A DNA stretch of 64,000 bases, taken from NCBI RefSeq assembly GCF_014695395.1, contig NZ_JACJOF010000027.1:310001-374000 (forward strand). Reading direction: 5' to 3'. Within the stretch, counting starts at the first letter, position 1. The number at the start of each line of letters is the position of its first letter. Source of the DNA: Nodosilinea sp. FACHB-131 (GTDB lineage Bacteria > Cyanobacteriota > Cyanobacteriia > Phormidesmidales > Phormidesmidaceae). The notes beneath the pieces were generated by a model that made no database searches, was not told the origin of the DNA, and saw only the letters and a list, made by a program, of their open reading frames with translations. Shown in pieces: positions 1 through 9,154 of the stretch. A program made the position numbers and the translations under genes.

Positions 1-174
1 TCCTTTCCAGTGGGGTATGACCCGATCAAAATATTTGAACCTTAGCGGGTTCAAGCGGTTGAGCGGCGCAATGGTGGCAGTTTCGTCCCACCAGCGGGCA
101 GCCTGCTGATCGTAAAAAGCGAGGTTGTTGCGCCGTCGTCCCAAATTCTTTCCTAGAAACTTCGCTCCCGGCAT
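1..174 (-). CDS. ubiG: UbiG-type O-methyltransferase, N-terminal fragment cut by the window edge
   Basis: Reading leftward from an ATG at 172-174, 58 codons stay open to the window edge, so only the N-terminus is present. The translation contains NNLAFYDQQAARWWDE followed by TATIAPLNRLNPLRFKYFD. This is the conserved start of UbiG/Coq3-like 3-demethylubiquinone O-methyltransferases, which carry an FYD..A..WWD motif before the SAM-binding motif I; motif I itself lies outside the window. Cyanobacteria lack ubiquinone, so the quinone role cannot be assumed, and some of these relatives methylate other substrates. The start lies 29 bases downstream of the stop of the TonB-like gene on the same strand, so the two are probably co-transcribed. 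The family assignment is good; the substrate is unknown. Confidence 0.75.
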   Translation of the reverse strand, partial: MPGAKFLGKNLGRRRNNLAFYDQQAARWWDETATIAPLNRLNPLRFKYFDRVIPHWKG

Positions 175-202
175 ACAAAAGCCCCATCCAATATAGACAG
201 TT

Positions 203-1204
203 CTAGAACTGAATCTGAGCATCCAAAATAAATGCATCTGTCAGCTGGGACACCCCGGCCGAGCTAGCCGGTTGCAGCCGCAGACGCTGACGCACTACGC
301 AACTCACCAAATCATCCACCGCGCTGCTGCCCGTGCCCTGCAGCAGCCGAACATTGGAAATTTCGCCGCTGGGCTCTACCCGAATCTGCATTTGCACCGA
401 GGCAGCCGGGACTCCTACCAGCAGCGCATCTAAGTTGGCAAACCCACAGCTCGAGGCCAAAGGCTGCATGGCAATAGCGCTGGTGTTCAACAGCTGCGGA
501 GCCGTTTCTGGAATATCCCTGCCATTGGGGTCAAGGCGAATTCCTATGGGCACCACTTGTCCGCCCTGCCCCTCAGCCCCGCCTCCACCCGGTGCGGCAT
601 TCCCTGGTGCTTCGCCGCCGTCAGCACCTCCAGGGAACGGATTGTTGCCCCCCGGCTGGCCCCCTGCCCCCGGTGGTCGACTGACCGCTGGCACTGGTGC
701 CCCTGGAGGCTCCGGACGGGGGGGAGGTGGAGCCACTGGCGGCCCCGACGTCACTGGAGCCGGGGTAGGCGGAGGGGCCGGGGCAACCGGGGGGCTATCC
801 ACTGGGGAGGTCGCTGGCTGAGGCGGCGAGGAAACAGGCGGTGCTACCGACGGGGGAAGGGGGGTAACAGATGGAGCCTCTGCTGCTGCTGGAGCGGTTT
901 GAGCCGCTAGGGGCGCAGCAGCATCTGCCTCGACTGTGGCCGCAGTCGAGGTATCGTCGCCAACTGATGCCCCTGGGGCTGCACTGGACAGTCCAGGGGC
1001 CGCCTGGTCGGCAGAGAGATTCACTAGCTGAATGGGTAACGGAGTCATCTCACCCTCAGGCTGGGCTGGGGTTTGAATAGACAGGGTGCGCACCATGCCC
1101 AAGGCCAGGCCGTGGGTTAGCACTGAGGCCACAGCGGCCACTGGCCACAGCAGCTTGGGGTCGCGGTGGCGAGCAAAGGTCGTCAGAAACGGAGAGTTGG
1201 CCAT
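203..1204 (-). CDS. TonB-like energy-transducer-type protein, proline-rich
   Basis: A 333-residue protein. It has a short cytoplasmic N-terminus, one transmembrane segment at about residues 19-38 (LLWPVAAVASVLTHGLALGM) and a long Pro/Ala/Gly-rich periplasmic stretch (about 85-225). A C-terminal domain of about 90 residues follows, with a pattern close to TonB C-termini (VQMQIRVEPSGEISNVRLLQGTG and a final hydrophobic strand). TonB proteins span the periplasm and pass proton-motive energy from ExbBD to outer-membrane receptors. No exbB or exbD gene lies nearby. The two C-terminal cysteines (SSCGFANL and VSCVVRQ) could form a disulfide. The methyltransferase gene follows 29 bases downstream. 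A purely structural envelope-spanning role is the alternative. Confidence 0.7.
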   Translation of the reverse strand: MANSPFLTTFARHRDPKLLWPVAAVASVLTHGLALGMVRTLSIQTPAQPEGEMTPLPIQLVNLSADQAAPGLSSAAPGASVGDDTSTAATVEADAAAPLAAQTAPAAAEAPSVTPLPPSVAPPVSSPPQPATSPVDSPPVAPAPPPTPAPVTSGPPVAPPPPRPEPPGAPVPAVSRPPGAGGQPGGNNPFPGGADGGEAPGNAAPGGGGAEGQGGQVVPIGIRLDPNGRDIPETAPQLLNTSAIAMQPLASSCGFANLDALLVGVPAASVQMQIRVEPSGEISNVRLLQGTGSSAVDDLVSCVVRQRLRLQPASSAGVSQLTDAFILDAQIQF

Positions 1205-1410
1205 AGCTAGCGATGCCCTCGCTAGGGCAGACCAAAGACAGTATCAGCGTTGTCGAGCTGTAAATAAAACGATTCTCTAGATCGTACCCCTTGGGCAGGG
1301 GGAGAAGGGTATATTGACTGCTAAGGCGATGGCCAAACGTCCGGTTAAGTGCTGGGCACTCGCTCCGCGAACGGCAGCGCTGGCAATAGTTGTGTTTGCC
1401 GCAGAGACTC

Positions 1411-2028
1411 ATGGTACAGGCCGACCCAAATATTTCTCCCCTTTCGGCCTCGGCAGCATCCCAGCCGCATGTTCGCACGGCCAATTTGCGCGATCTCGAT
1501 CGCCTTACCGATGTGCTCACCACCAGCTTTTACGATCGCGACGGCTGGCGGCTGTGGGTCTATCCCTTCATTCGGCTCGGCATTTACGAAGATTTGAAGC
1601 AGCGGCTCAAGGCCCAATCGCCTCGCTACGCCTGTCTGGCTGCCGTCGCCGCCCCCACCGCAGGGTCTACTGCAACCTATGGAGAGACCATCGCCGGTAC
1701 TGTGGAAGCCTCGCTACGCCAGCCCTGGCCCTGGCAGGGCGATCGCCACGTCTATATTTCAAATTTGGCTGTAGATCAAACCTTTAGGCGCCAGGGCATT
1801 GCCATTGCCCTGCTGCGATCGTGCGAACAGGTAGCGCAACGATGGGGCATCCGTGAGCTACAACTCCACGTCATGGAAGACAACTTAGCGGCCCGAGCGC
1901 TTTACCGCAAGGCAGGATTTTCAGTCGTGCAGACCGAGGACTCACCAGCCTCGTGGCTAGGGCTACAGGCCCGTCGGCTCATGATGCACAAAACCCTACA
2001 GCCGCCGCCTCAGCCAACCAAGCCCTAG
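1411..2028 (+). CDS. GNAT-family N-acetyltransferase
   Basis: About 205 residues from the ATG at 1411; an in-frame TTG at 1390 would add seven residues but is less likely. The C-terminal half has the acetyl-CoA fold signature: VYISNLAVDQTFRRQGIAIALL (motif A, with R/Q-x-x-G-x-A pyrophosphate-binding residues) and then LQLHVMEDNLAARALYRKAGF (motif B). The N-terminal part reads LRDLDRLTDVLTTSFYDRDGWR. The family transfers acetyl from acetyl-CoA to an amine; the layout resembles RimI and small-molecule acetyltransferases. The substrate cannot be told. The upstream gene is divergent, so the gene is probably transcribed alone. Confidence 0.85.
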   Translation: MVQADPNISPLSASAASQPHVRTANLRDLDRLTDVLTTSFYDRDGWRLWVYPFIRLGIYEDLKQRLKAQSPRYACLAAVAAPTAGSTATYGETIAGTVEASLRQPWPWQGDRHVYISNLAVDQTFRRQGIAIALLRSCEQVAQRWGIRELQLHVMEDNLAARALYRKAGFSVVQTEDSPASWLGLQARRLMMHKTLQPPPQPTKP

Positions 2029-2225
2029 TCCGGCCGGACAACTTCACAGAAACATCAAGCTACAAGCAGAGAAATTTATCCCTACTTCAGCGTAGCTAAA
2101 CACTTCACCGAGGGCCTGGTAGACGTTTACCCTAGAATGAAGGCCTGGGAACCTCGGTAACCAGAGCACCCAAAACTGACCCAGACTGTAGCTAATTGAG
2201 CTGTTGTCGCTACTATGTGACGGGG

Positions 2226-2804
2226 ATGATCTCCAACTTTGAGCAGAATATTCCAGGGCCAGGTTACGGGAGTTCTCTGCACTCCCCTGGATTTTCTGCG
2301 GCATCTCGGTCTATGCGTCCCTACGCCGTTAGCTCAGTGAGTAGCCTGTCAAACCCATTTTTTGAGTCTGGCCTGCTGCTGCCAGAAGACGATGACATTC
2401 TGGCTAGAATTCGCGGTGGCGAACTGTGGGTTGTCAACAGCCGCCGTCGCAACGGTTTGATTATCCACAAAGAGTTTTACACCGAGTTTGCCGGTCCTGG
2501 TGCCGCTGTAGGCGGTGGCCTGGACGCCGACTGCCGGGCTGTGATTCCCCTGGGCAGCCTGTCACTCATTTCTCCCGAGTCAGCCGAGGCCCAGCAAAAA
2601 GCCCTCAAAATTCGCTTACAGTGGGTGCGGCTCACCCAAAACTTTACCGATAAGCCGGTGCCCATCGATCGCGCCCAGCTTATCCTCGAACAGTTCAAGA
2701 GCTACTTTGACCAGAGCATTGTCGACAACGTGCCCGACGAGGCCTTTGCCCTGCTCGTAGGCGTGCTCCCCTATACTGTCCGCCGCGCTAGAGCCCTGGT
2801 GTAG
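2226..2804 (+). CDS. Conserved hypothetical protein
   Basis: About 192 residues if the ATG at 2226 is used; an in-frame TTG at 2196 would add ten. I do not recognise a named family. The central part is compact and well ordered (LPEDDDILARIRGGELWVVNSRRR, then an acidic/hydrophobic region). The C-terminal 50 residues look helical (RAQLILEQFKSYFDQSIVDNVPD, then ALLVGVLPYTVRRARALV). There is no signal peptide and no membrane segment. The first 40 residues are rich in Gly, Ser and Pro and probably flexible. It ends about 60 bases before the 3' end of the convergent hisC gene. Codon use and HIP1 content match the neighbours, so it is likely a native gene. Confidence 0.6.
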   Translation: MISNFEQNIPGPGYGSSLHSPGFSAASRSMRPYAVSSVSSLSNPFFESGLLLPEDDDILARIRGGELWVVNSRRRNGLIIHKEFYTEFAGPGAAVGGGLDADCRAVIPLGSLSLISPESAEAQQKALKIRLQWVRLTQNFTDKPVPIDRAQLILEQFKSYFDQSIVDNVPDEAFALLVGVLPYTVRRARALV

Positions 2805-2864
2805 GGGCAGATGGCATTCGCGCGATCGCACTGAGAGTAACAGACAGGATTTTGGCGAAGCACC

Positions 2865-3989
2865 CTACAGCTGCCGCATGTGGGCTAAGGTTCGCTGATT
2901 CTCCGCCGGAGTGCCGATGGTAATTCTCAAGCCGCCACCTGTGTGGCGCACCAGCGTTCCCTGCCTGCGCAGACAGTTGAACCAGCGCTCTAGCTCTGCG
3001 CTTGGAGATTGACCAGAGGACACTGGCAGTCGCCCGTAGAGAAAGTTGGCGTCGCTGGGCCAGAGCCGCAGGGGGGTGTGCTGGGCGATCGCATCGGCCA
3101 GTTCCCGCCGCTGCTGCTGAATCTCGGGCACCACCGCCAACAACTCCTGCCTGTGGGCGAGGGCCAGCTGAGCCGCCGCCTGGGTGAGGCTGGGCAAGTT
3201 GTAGGGCAGGCGCACCTTTTCGAGCGCCTGAGTCAACTCTGCATTCGCCACGGTATAGCCCACCCGATAAGCCGCTAGGCGAAAGGCTTTCGAAAACGTC
3301 CGCATCACCACCCAGTTGGGTCGAGTCAGCACCTCCGCCACGGTGGTCTGCTGGCTGAATTCAAAATAGGCCTCGTCCACCACGACCAGAATCTCGGGAG
3401 GCAGAGATTTGAGCCAGTCCAATTCGGCAGCGGTGAGGGCATTGCCCGTGGGGGAGTTGGGGTGCACCACAAACACCACTCGCACCGGGGCTTCCTGGGG
3501 TTGGTCAATCGCCTGCTGCGCTGCGGCCAGATCGAGCTCAAAGGTAGCTTCACTGCGGCCTACTGACACCACCGGAATGCCCAGGGTGCGAGCGAGAATG
3601 CCGTACATCGAAAAGGTGGGGTTGGCTACCAGGACCGAGCCTTCACCGCCGACGCAGGTGGCGATCAGCAGCGAGCGAATCAGTTCGTCAGAGCCATTGC
3701 CGACGGAGATATGGTCGGCGTTAATGGCGGTTCCGCTGGCAGATTCGGTGACGTACTGGGCGATCGCGCTCTTCAGTGCCCCATGTCCACCGTCGGGATA
3801 GCGGTTGGCGGCGACGTCGTGGTGCAGTTGCCAGGCCAGCTTTTCTTTGAGCGCCTCGGGCAGATCGTAGGGGCACTCGTTGGTGTCAAGAATGTCGAAA
3901 TTAGCGGGGGATGGGTCGTCTGCTGACTCAACGTGAGGGGTGTAGGCCGTCAGTTGAACCACCGCCGATCGCAAAAAGGGCAAAGCCAT
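2865..3989 (-). CDS. hisC: Histidinol-phosphate aminotransferase family protein
   Basis: A 374-residue fold-type I PLP aminotransferase. Visible motifs are [13 protein letters not shown] at the N-terminus, [18 protein letters not shown], the VGNGSDELI loop, HPNSPTGN (Asn contacting PLP), [10 protein letters not shown] (Asp and Tyr contacting PLP) and the Schiff-base lysine in [17 protein letters not shown], with GGGLRITIG near the end. This is the HisC subgroup, which converts imidazole acetol-phosphate and glutamate to histidinol-phosphate. Cyanobacteria often encode more than one HisC-like enzyme, so a role with aromatic or other amino acids is possible. The gene is monocistronic, divergent from the PIN/TRAM gene and convergent with the hypothetical gene upstream. 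Confidence 0.85.
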   Translation of the reverse strand: MALPFLRSAVVQLTAYTPHVESADDPSPANFDILDTNECPYDLPEALKEKLAWQLHHDVAANRYPDGGHGALKSAIAQYVTESASGTAINADHISVGNGSDELIRSLLIATCVGGEGSVLVANPTFSMYGILARTLGIPVVSVGRSEATFELDLAAAQQAIDQPQEAPVRVVFVVHPNSPTGNALTAAELDWLKSLPPEILVVVDEAYFEFSQQTTVAEVLTRPNWVVMRTFSKAFRLAAYRVGYTVANAELTQALEKVRLPYNLPSLTQAAAQLALAHRQELLAVVPEIQQQRRELADAIAQHTPLRLWPSDANFLYGRLPVSSGQSPSAELERWFNCLRRQGTLVRHTGGGLRITIGTPAENQRTLAHMRQL

Positions 3990-4191
3990 GGAGAACGCAA
4001 GTGCAGTAACCCCCCCATTATTGCAGAGCCGGTGGGACGGCTAGGAAGATGGGCATTAGCGGTATACTTTTGCCAACCTGGCTCCCCTAGTGGCGTTTCG
4101 TCGGCTGCTTTTGATCCAGGGGAGTACACTGAGAGGGATAGGCACTTAGCCTATAACCGCTGCAAAATCAAGGCCAGAACCGCAGACCACC

Positions 4192-5274
4192 ATGCTAGAC
4201 GCACTGATCATCTTTTCATTTATCCTGGCCGGGGCGGGCATTGGGTTCTACAGCATTGATCTGCTGCCCCAGCCGATTTTGCAGCAGGTCACCAACATTG
4301 AGGCGCTGGGTGCAGTGACCGCCGTGTTCGGCGGGTTGATTGGCACGGGCTTGGGCCTGGTCATGCAGACCAGCTACCGCCGCCTAGAAAGCCAGGTTAA
4401 AGAACTGCCGCCCGATCGCATTCTCACCCGCGCCGTGGGTTTGGTGCTGGGCCTGCTGATCGCCAACCTGATGCTGGCGCCGCTGTTTTTGCTGCCCATT
4501 CCCTCGGAGTTTGGCTTTATTAAGCCGATGACGGCAGTGTTAGGCAGCGTGCTGTTTGCGGTATCGGGGATGAACCTGGCCGACACCCATGGGCGATCGC
4601 TGCTGCGCCTGATCAGCCCCAGCACGCTGGAATCAACCCTGGTGGCCGAGGGCACCCTCAAGCCCAGCAAGACCAAGGTGCTCGACACCAGCTGCATTAT
4701 CGATGGCCGCATTGAAGGGCTAATGGATACCGGCTTTTTGGAGGGGCAGCTGCTGGTGCCCCAGTTTGTGCTGCAAGAGCTTCAGAACGTGGCCGATGCT
4801 AGCAATGACCAAAAGCGCGATCGCGGCAGACGTGGCCTCGATGTACTCAACCGCATTCGCGAGTCTTACCCCAACCGCCTGCTGATCAATTCCGTCGACT
4901 ACGATGACATCCCCACCGTGGATGCCAAGCTGGTAAAGCTGGCCCAGGAACTCAACGCCATGCTGCTCACCAACGACTACAACCTCAACAAAGTCGCCAG
5001 CTTTCAAGATGTTGAAGTCCTCAACATCAATGACTTGGCCCAGGCTATTCGCCCCGCCTACTTGCCCGGTGACGACATTGACCTGAAGATTCTCAAAGAG
5101 GGCAAAGAGCCCTCCCAGGGCGTAGGCTACCTCAACGACGGCACCATGGTGGTGGTTGAAGAAGGCCGCGACTACATCGGCGAAGAGCTAGAGGTAGTGG
5201 TGACCGGGTCACTGCAAACCTCCGCTGGACGCATGATCTTTGCCCGCCCCAAGACCTCTATAGTGGCCTCCTAG
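4192..5274 (+). CDS. PIN/TRAM domain membrane protein (YacL-like)
   Basis: A 360-residue protein with hydrophobic segments near residues 4-22, 38-60 and two between 82 and 125. A PIN nuclease domain begins at [14 protein letters not shown] (first catalytic Asp) and runs through [17 protein letters not shown] and [12 protein letters not shown] (conserved acidic residues). The C-terminal TRAM module is [24 protein letters not shown] and [17 protein letters not shown]. The layout equals the widespread YacL family of membrane-anchored PIN/TRAM proteins, which are presumed RNases or RNA-binding proteins on the inner face of the membrane. The ATG is the only good start. It is followed closely by aroA (about 50 bases), so the two may be co-transcribed. 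Confidence 0.9.
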   Translation: MLDALIIFSFILAGAGIGFYSIDLLPQPILQQVTNIEALGAVTAVFGGLIGTGLGLVMQTSYRRLESQVKELPPDRILTRAVGLVLGLLIANLMLAPLFLLPIPSEFGFIKPMTAVLGSVLFAVSGMNLADTHGRSLLRLISPSTLESTLVAEGTLKPSKTKVLDTSCIIDGRIEGLMDTGFLEGQLLVPQFVLQELQNVADASNDQKRDRGRRGLDVLNRIRESYPNRLLINSVDYDDIPTVDAKLVKLAQELNAMLLTNDYNLNKVASFQDVEVLNINDLAQAIRPAYLPGDDIDLKILKEGKEPSQGVGYLNDGTMVVVEEGRDYIGEELEVVVTGSLQTSAGRMIFARPKTSIVAS

Positions 5275-5324
5275 GCCGGACTGCAATAGGGTACGATCAG
5301 CATCGGCTTTTCATTACCGTTGCC

Positions 5325-6680
5325 ATGACCGCCCGCATTGAGCTAACCGACGCTGCCCCGCACCAAACCCTGACTCTTGAGTTCCCTGCCGACGGGGTGG
5401 CGCTGCGAGGCCGGGTGCGAGTGCCGGGGGATAAGTCGATTTCCCACCGATCGCTAATGCTGGGAGCGATCGCCCAGGGCGAGACCCGCATTCAAGGCCT
5501 GCTGCTAGGGGAAGACCCGCGTAGCACCGCCGCCTGCTTTCAAGCCATGGGCGTTACCATGTCATCGCTTGAAGACGAATGGGTAACGGTGCAGGGAGTG
5601 GGCCTGGGCAATTTACGGGAACCGGCAGACGTGCTCAACGCCGGAAATTCAGGCACCACTCTGCGGCTGATGCTGGGGCTGCTGGCGTCACACCCCGCTC
5701 GCTACTTTGCGGTGACAGGCGACGGTTCGCTGCGATCGCGCCCCATGGATCGCGTCATCAAACCCCTGAGCCTGATGGGCGCAGAGATTTGGGGCCGACA
5801 GAACAATCGCCTTGCCCCCCTAGCAGTGCGGGGGCAATCTCTCAAGCCAATTCACTACCACTCCCCCGTCGCCTCCGCCCAAATCAAGTCCTGCATTTTG
5901 CTGGCCGGGCTGATGACCGAGGGCAGCACCACCGTCACCGAACCCAGCCTGTCGCGCGACCACAGCGAGCGGATGCTGCGAGCTTTTGGGGCCAATATTT
6001 CGGTAGACCCCGACACCTGTAGCGTCACCGTACGCGGACCGGCCACCCTCACCGGGCAGACCGTGGTAGTACCCGGCGACATTAGCTCGGCCGCTTTTTG
6101 GCTGGTAGCCGGAGCCATTACCCCCGGCTCCGATCTAGTCGTTGAGAATGTGGGCATCAACCCCACCCGCACCGGCATTCTCGACGCGCTAGAGGCGATG
6201 GAAGCCGACATTACCTTAGAAAATCCGCGTGAGGTCACCGGAGAACCCGTGGCTGACCTGCGGGTACGCCACAGCCACCTCAAGGCCACCACCTTCAGCG
6301 GTGATCTAATTCCCCGCATGATCGACGAGGTGCCGATTTTGGCGGTGGCGGCTCTGTTTGCCAAGGGCACCACCACCATTACTGATGCCGCCGAGCTGCG
6401 GGTCAAAGAGTGCGATCGCATCGCGGTCATGGCCAGCCAGCTCGCTCAGATCGGTGCCCGCATCGAAGAACACCCCGACGGCCTCACCATCCACGGCGGC
6501 ACCCCCCTCACGGGGGCCAGCGTGGATAGTTATACTGATCATCGAGTGGCCATGAGCCTGGCGATCGCCGCCCTACGAGCCAAAGGCTCAATGCAGATCC
6601 AGCGGGCCGAAGCAGCAGCGATTTCCTACCCGAGCTTTACCGCTACCTTAGCTGAGCTTTGCGGATTGAGCGTAGGTTGA
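5325..6680 (+). CDS. aroA: 3-phosphoshikimate 1-carboxyvinyltransferase (EPSP synthase)
   Basis: A 451-residue enzyme of the shikimate pathway that joins shikimate-3-phosphate and PEP. Clear motifs are [69 protein letters not shown], and [14 protein letters not shown] with [12 protein letters not shown] near the C-terminus. The DKS, SAQxK and NxTR signatures are those described for class II EPSP synthases, while the Gly of GNSGTTLR is retained. The protein is of full length, including a short N-terminal extension before the first domain. It probably shares a transcript with the upstream PIN/TRAM gene. Confidence 0.95.
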   Translation: MTARIELTDAAPHQTLTLEFPADGVALRGRVRVPGDKSISHRSLMLGAIAQGETRIQGLLLGEDPRSTAACFQAMGVTMSSLEDEWVTVQGVGLGNLREPADVLNAGNSGTTLRLMLGLLASHPARYFAVTGDGSLRSRPMDRVIKPLSLMGAEIWGRQNNRLAPLAVRGQSLKPIHYHSPVASAQIKSCILLAGLMTEGSTTVTEPSLSRDHSERMLRAFGANISVDPDTCSVTVRGPATLTGQTVVVPGDISSAAFWLVAGAITPGSDLVVENVGINPTRTGILDALEAMEADITLENPREVTGEPVADLRVRHSHLKATTFSGDLIPRMIDEVPILAVAALFAKGTTTITDAAELRVKECDRIAVMASQLAQIGARIEEHPDGLTIHGGTPLTGASVDSYTDHRVAMSLAIAALRAKGSMQIQRAEAAAISYPSFTATLAELCGLSVG

Positions 6681-6777
6681 GTTAAGTTCGTGCCCAAACC
6701 ATGACTTAGACCGTCACCCTGGGCACACTCTAAGCAAGCCCAAGAGGCAATTTTAGGGCTTGACGTTCCAGCAACCG

Positions 6778-7233
6778 ATGTGGCAACCGTTGAAAAACTT
6801 TGTCAATAGCCTGACCACCTACATGGCCCTCAGCCCCGACATGGTCGCCCGACAACGGGTGAACCAGTGGCTGCGATCGCGCCCGTGCCTCACCTGCGAC
6901 GAGTGGTACCGCTACCATTGGACCCCGCCGGCAGTGCGCCGACCGCTGCCCAAACCGCTGATTGACTTTACTTACCAGCAGCTCACCGACTACTCCGGCC
7001 TCGAGATCGGTCGCGTCAAGCCCAGCGATCACCTGGTTGACGATTTGTCGTTTCCAGCGGTGTGCTGGTTTGACTGGAGCCTCACCCTCTGTGAAGATTT
7101 CTACGAAACCTTTGGCCTTGATATCAGCGAGCACTTCGACGAAACTCAGCTGTTCACCTGCGCTGATTTAGTGAACTTTTTAGAGCAGCAGTTGGAGAGT
7201 CGCAATGAAGAGATGAGGGAGATAGGGGGATAA
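6778..7233 (+). CDS. Acyl-carrier-like (DUF1493-type) protein without the carrier serine
   Basis: About 151 residues from the ATG at 6778 (a TTG at 6760 is an alternative). The C-terminal half reads CWFDWSLTLCEDFYETFGLDIS and then FTCADLVNFLEQQ. This follows the helix II to helix III pattern of acyl carrier proteins (an E-x-x-FG-x-x-I core and a final DLVxFLE helix). Where a true ACP has the phosphopantetheinylated serine (DSL), the sequence is Trp/Phe/Asp, so it is unlikely to carry an acyl arm. This agrees with ACP-like families of unknown function such as DUF1493. The last few residues (EEMREIGG) are encoded by the start of a repeat, so the C-terminus has been rewritten by repeat DNA. Confidence 0.5.
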   Translation: MWQPLKNFVNSLTTYMALSPDMVARQRVNQWLRSRPCLTCDEWYRYHWTPPAVRRPLPKPLIDFTYQQLTDYSGLEIGRVKPSDHLVDDLSFPAVCWFDWSLTLCEDFYETFGLDISEHFDETQLFTCADLVNFLEQQLESRNEEMREIGG

Positions 7234-7317
7234 GGGAGATGAGGGAGTGTTTGGGATGCTGCCTTTTACCTTGGCTCTCTCCCTCTATCTTTCCCATCTC
7301 CCCACCTTCCCCATCTC
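7203..7317. repeat. Purine/pyrimidine imperfect palindromic repeat, copy 1
   Basis: An almost pure purine arm built from GATGAGGGAGATAGGGGGAT units is followed, after a short centre near 7260, by an almost pure pyrimidine arm (units like CTCCCTCTATC and CCCATCTCC). The two arms are roughly complementary and could form a long imperfect hairpin. The element starts inside the last codons of the acyl-carrier-like gene. A related element lies at 13826-13925. Confidence 0.6.
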
Positions 7318-7397
7318 CTGCTCGCCCCAGCAGAGGTTTGAATTAAAGTGAAAGGGTAGCCTACAACGCGCCGTCGAGATAGGCGTAAGGATTCCCC

Positions 7398-7856
7398 ATG
7401 AGCTTGAAAGACCGCATCAGCGACGACATCAAAACCGCCATGAAGGCCAAAGAAAAGGTGCGCCTAGAGACGGTTCGCAGCATTAAAAAAGTGATTCTCG
7501 AAAAAGAGTCTTTGGTGCGCCCCAGCGGACAAGATGAGCTTACCGCCGACCAAGAACTAGAGGTGCTGACCCAGCTGGCCAAACAGCGCAAAGACTCAAT
7601 CGAGCAGTACCAAAAAGCCGGGCGCGACGAGCTGGCTGCCCAGGAAGCTGAAGAACTAGCCATTATTGAAGAATATCTGCCCCAGCAGCTCAGCGATGCC
7701 GAAGTCGAAGCCGTCATTGACGATCTGATCGCCCAGACCGGGGCCTCGTTGCCCAAAGATATGGGTAAAGTGATGGGGCCAGCCATGCAGCAGCTCAAAG
7801 GCCGCGCCGATGGTGGGAAGGTGCAGGCTTTGGTCAAGGCCAAACTAGCGGGCTAG
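7398..7856 (+). CDS. GatB/YqeY domain-containing protein
   Basis: A 152-residue protein. It begins MSLKDRISDDIKTAMKAKEK, then VRLETVRSIKKVILEKE, and has the typical middle section QRKDSIEQYQKAGRDELA with AIIEEYLPQQLSDAEVEAV. The C-terminal part has KDMGKVMGPAMQQLKGRADG, the glycine-bearing YqeY tail. These proteins resemble the tail domain of the GatB subunit of tRNA-dependent amidotransferase, which recognises tRNA, and occur as free-standing proteins in most bacteria. The exact role is not established; amidotransferase assistance is inferred. No partner gene is adjacent. The length is normal for the family. Confidence 0.9.
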   Translation: MSLKDRISDDIKTAMKAKEKVRLETVRSIKKVILEKESLVRPSGQDELTADQELEVLTQLAKQRKDSIEQYQKAGRDELAAQEAEELAIIEEYLPQQLSDAEVEAVIDDLIAQTGASLPKDMGKVMGPAMQQLKGRADGGKVQALVKAKLAG

Positions 7857-7972
7857 AACCGAATTTAAGCCTTTTCATACTCAATCCGTTGGGGCAAATG
7901 GCGATCGCTCCCACAAGATCTAGCCATCGCTAGACCGGTTAAAACACTCTGCACAGCCTTTTGGGGTGATGT

Positions 7973-8482
7973 CTATACAGTAGGCTGTTGGTTCTGGCTT
8001 TGCAGCTTGTAGCGCAGCTCGGTGAGATAGTCGTCGTCACCAATCAGGTGCTCGTTGTAGTTGCGCTGCCACACCGACTGCCCCAACTGGTTAAGCCGCA
8101 GATTGATGCGCTTGGCCGCTACCGCTTTAAAGCTAGCAATAAATGACGACAGCAGCCAGGGCTTTTGGCCTTCATCAATGCCGGTTAGCCCGGCGCCAAC
8201 TGTAGCTGGCACCTGTAAAAAGACAATGCTTTGCAGGCTAGTAGGGGTAATTGTCCAAACATCGAGGTCGATGCCTTTGCGATTGGCGGCAGAGCGGACC
8301 CACTCGTCAGCCACGATCAAGCCGCAGTCGTTGAGACACAGCTGGCCCTGCCTGTAGTCGCCTAGTAGCGGCTGCTGCTGAAAGGTCGAAAGCCTGATCA
8401 GGTAGGGCTTAGGCGCAGCGGAATGAGTCAAGATATTTGCCCTCGAAGCAACTATGGCGTAGGCGTTATTGCGTAGACTCAT
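7973..8482 (-). CDS. Degenerate REP-associated tyrosine transposase-like (Y1 Tnp) protein
   Basis: About 169 residues from the ATG at 8480-8482 (a TTG at 8545 would add 21). The order of motifs follows the cyanobacterial RAYT/IS200-like family: PYLIRLSTFQQQPLLGDYRQG, LCLNDCGLIVADEWVRSA, a core strand, LLSSFIASFKAVAAKRIN, and VWQRNYNEHLIGDDDYLTEL. In active members the core strand reads like MPNHLHGI and holds the two metal-binding histidines. Here the equivalent stretch is TITPTSLQSIVFL, with both histidines gone, and the usual C-terminal YIxxNP segment carrying the nucleophilic Tyr is altered to RYKLQSQNQ. The protein is probably not catalytic; it is either a decaying transposase or a domesticated nucleic-acid-binding protein. 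Confidence 0.6.
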   Translation of the reverse strand: MSLRNNAYAIVASRANILTHSAAPKPYLIRLSTFQQQPLLGDYRQGQLCLNDCGLIVADEWVRSAANRKGIDLDVWTITPTSLQSIVFLQVPATVGAGLTGIDEGQKPWLLSSFIASFKAVAAKRINLRLNQLGQSVWQRNYNEHLIGDDDYLTELRYKLQSQNQQPTV

Positions 8483-8581
8483 GAGCGCCAAACCATGAAA
8501 GCACCAGTACCCTAAGTCTTCCCAACCGACTCGGGCCAGTATCAAGGTTGGGGATGAAGTTACGGTGTTGTTGCGGCTGTT

Positions 8582-9049
8582 CTACAGGCCATCGCTTAAA
8601 GCTTGAATGAGCTTGTCTAAATAGCTGTTGATGAGCTGGGCTGACGCCTCCGGTAAGGCAGCCAACACTTGAGCTTGCAAGCTGCGGTAGGCGGCGATCG
8701 CAGAGTCCTGTTTATGCAGGGCGCGGGTAATGTTCTGCATCCACATCACATACTCTTCCATAAAGCCGTCCGGGTCATCGAGCAGAACGGCTTTAGCAAT
8801 GCACTCTAGGGTATAGAGCATGTCGCGCTGACACTTGGCTCCGTGGACCTGCACCACCTCGCGATAGGAACCCACCATGAGCTGGCGCAGGGCGTTGAGT
8901 ACCAGGGTTTTACCGTCTGCTCTCAGGCGGGTATAGGTCTTAAAACGTGTATCAAAGGACGCCACAAACTGGGCTAGGGGCCGTAGTTCTAAATCGCTGA
9001 GGTAGCGACCGTCAGACTCCCGAATGGAGTTGAGCAGAGTGTGGTTCAT
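8582..9049 (-). CDS. Orphan phycobilisome-type globin (allophycocyanin-like)
   Basis: About 155 residues from the ATG at 9047-9049 (an upstream TTG at 9109 would add 20). The length and pattern match allophycocyanin-family subunits: LLNSIRESDGRYLSDLELRP, LAQFVASFDTRFKTYTRLRAD, then AKCQRDMLYTLECIAKAVLL, and a final helical part LQAQVLAALPEASAQLIN. The C-x-R-D block corresponds to the bilin-attachment cysteine and the conserved Arg/Asp that hold the chromophore, so a bilin could still be bound. Much of the rest is divergent, and no other phycobilisome gene is nearby. It could be a specialised core-type subunit, a bilin carrier, or a sensor related to phycobiliproteins. Confidence 0.6.
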   Translation of the reverse strand: MNHTLLNSIRESDGRYLSDLELRPLAQFVASFDTRFKTYTRLRADGKTLVLNALRQLMVGSYREVVQVHGAKCQRDMLYTLECIAKAVLLDDPDGFMEEYVMWMQNITRALHKQDSAIAAYRSLQAQVLAALPEASAQLINSYLDKLIQALSDGL

Positions 9050-9154
9050 AGCCGGGGAAAGTGCATTGACCCAAACAAATATCGCCCTAAGTTGCACCTG
9101 GAGTTGCAAAAGGTAATAATTGGAAACGCTTAGAGAAAGCAGGCTGTGCTGACA

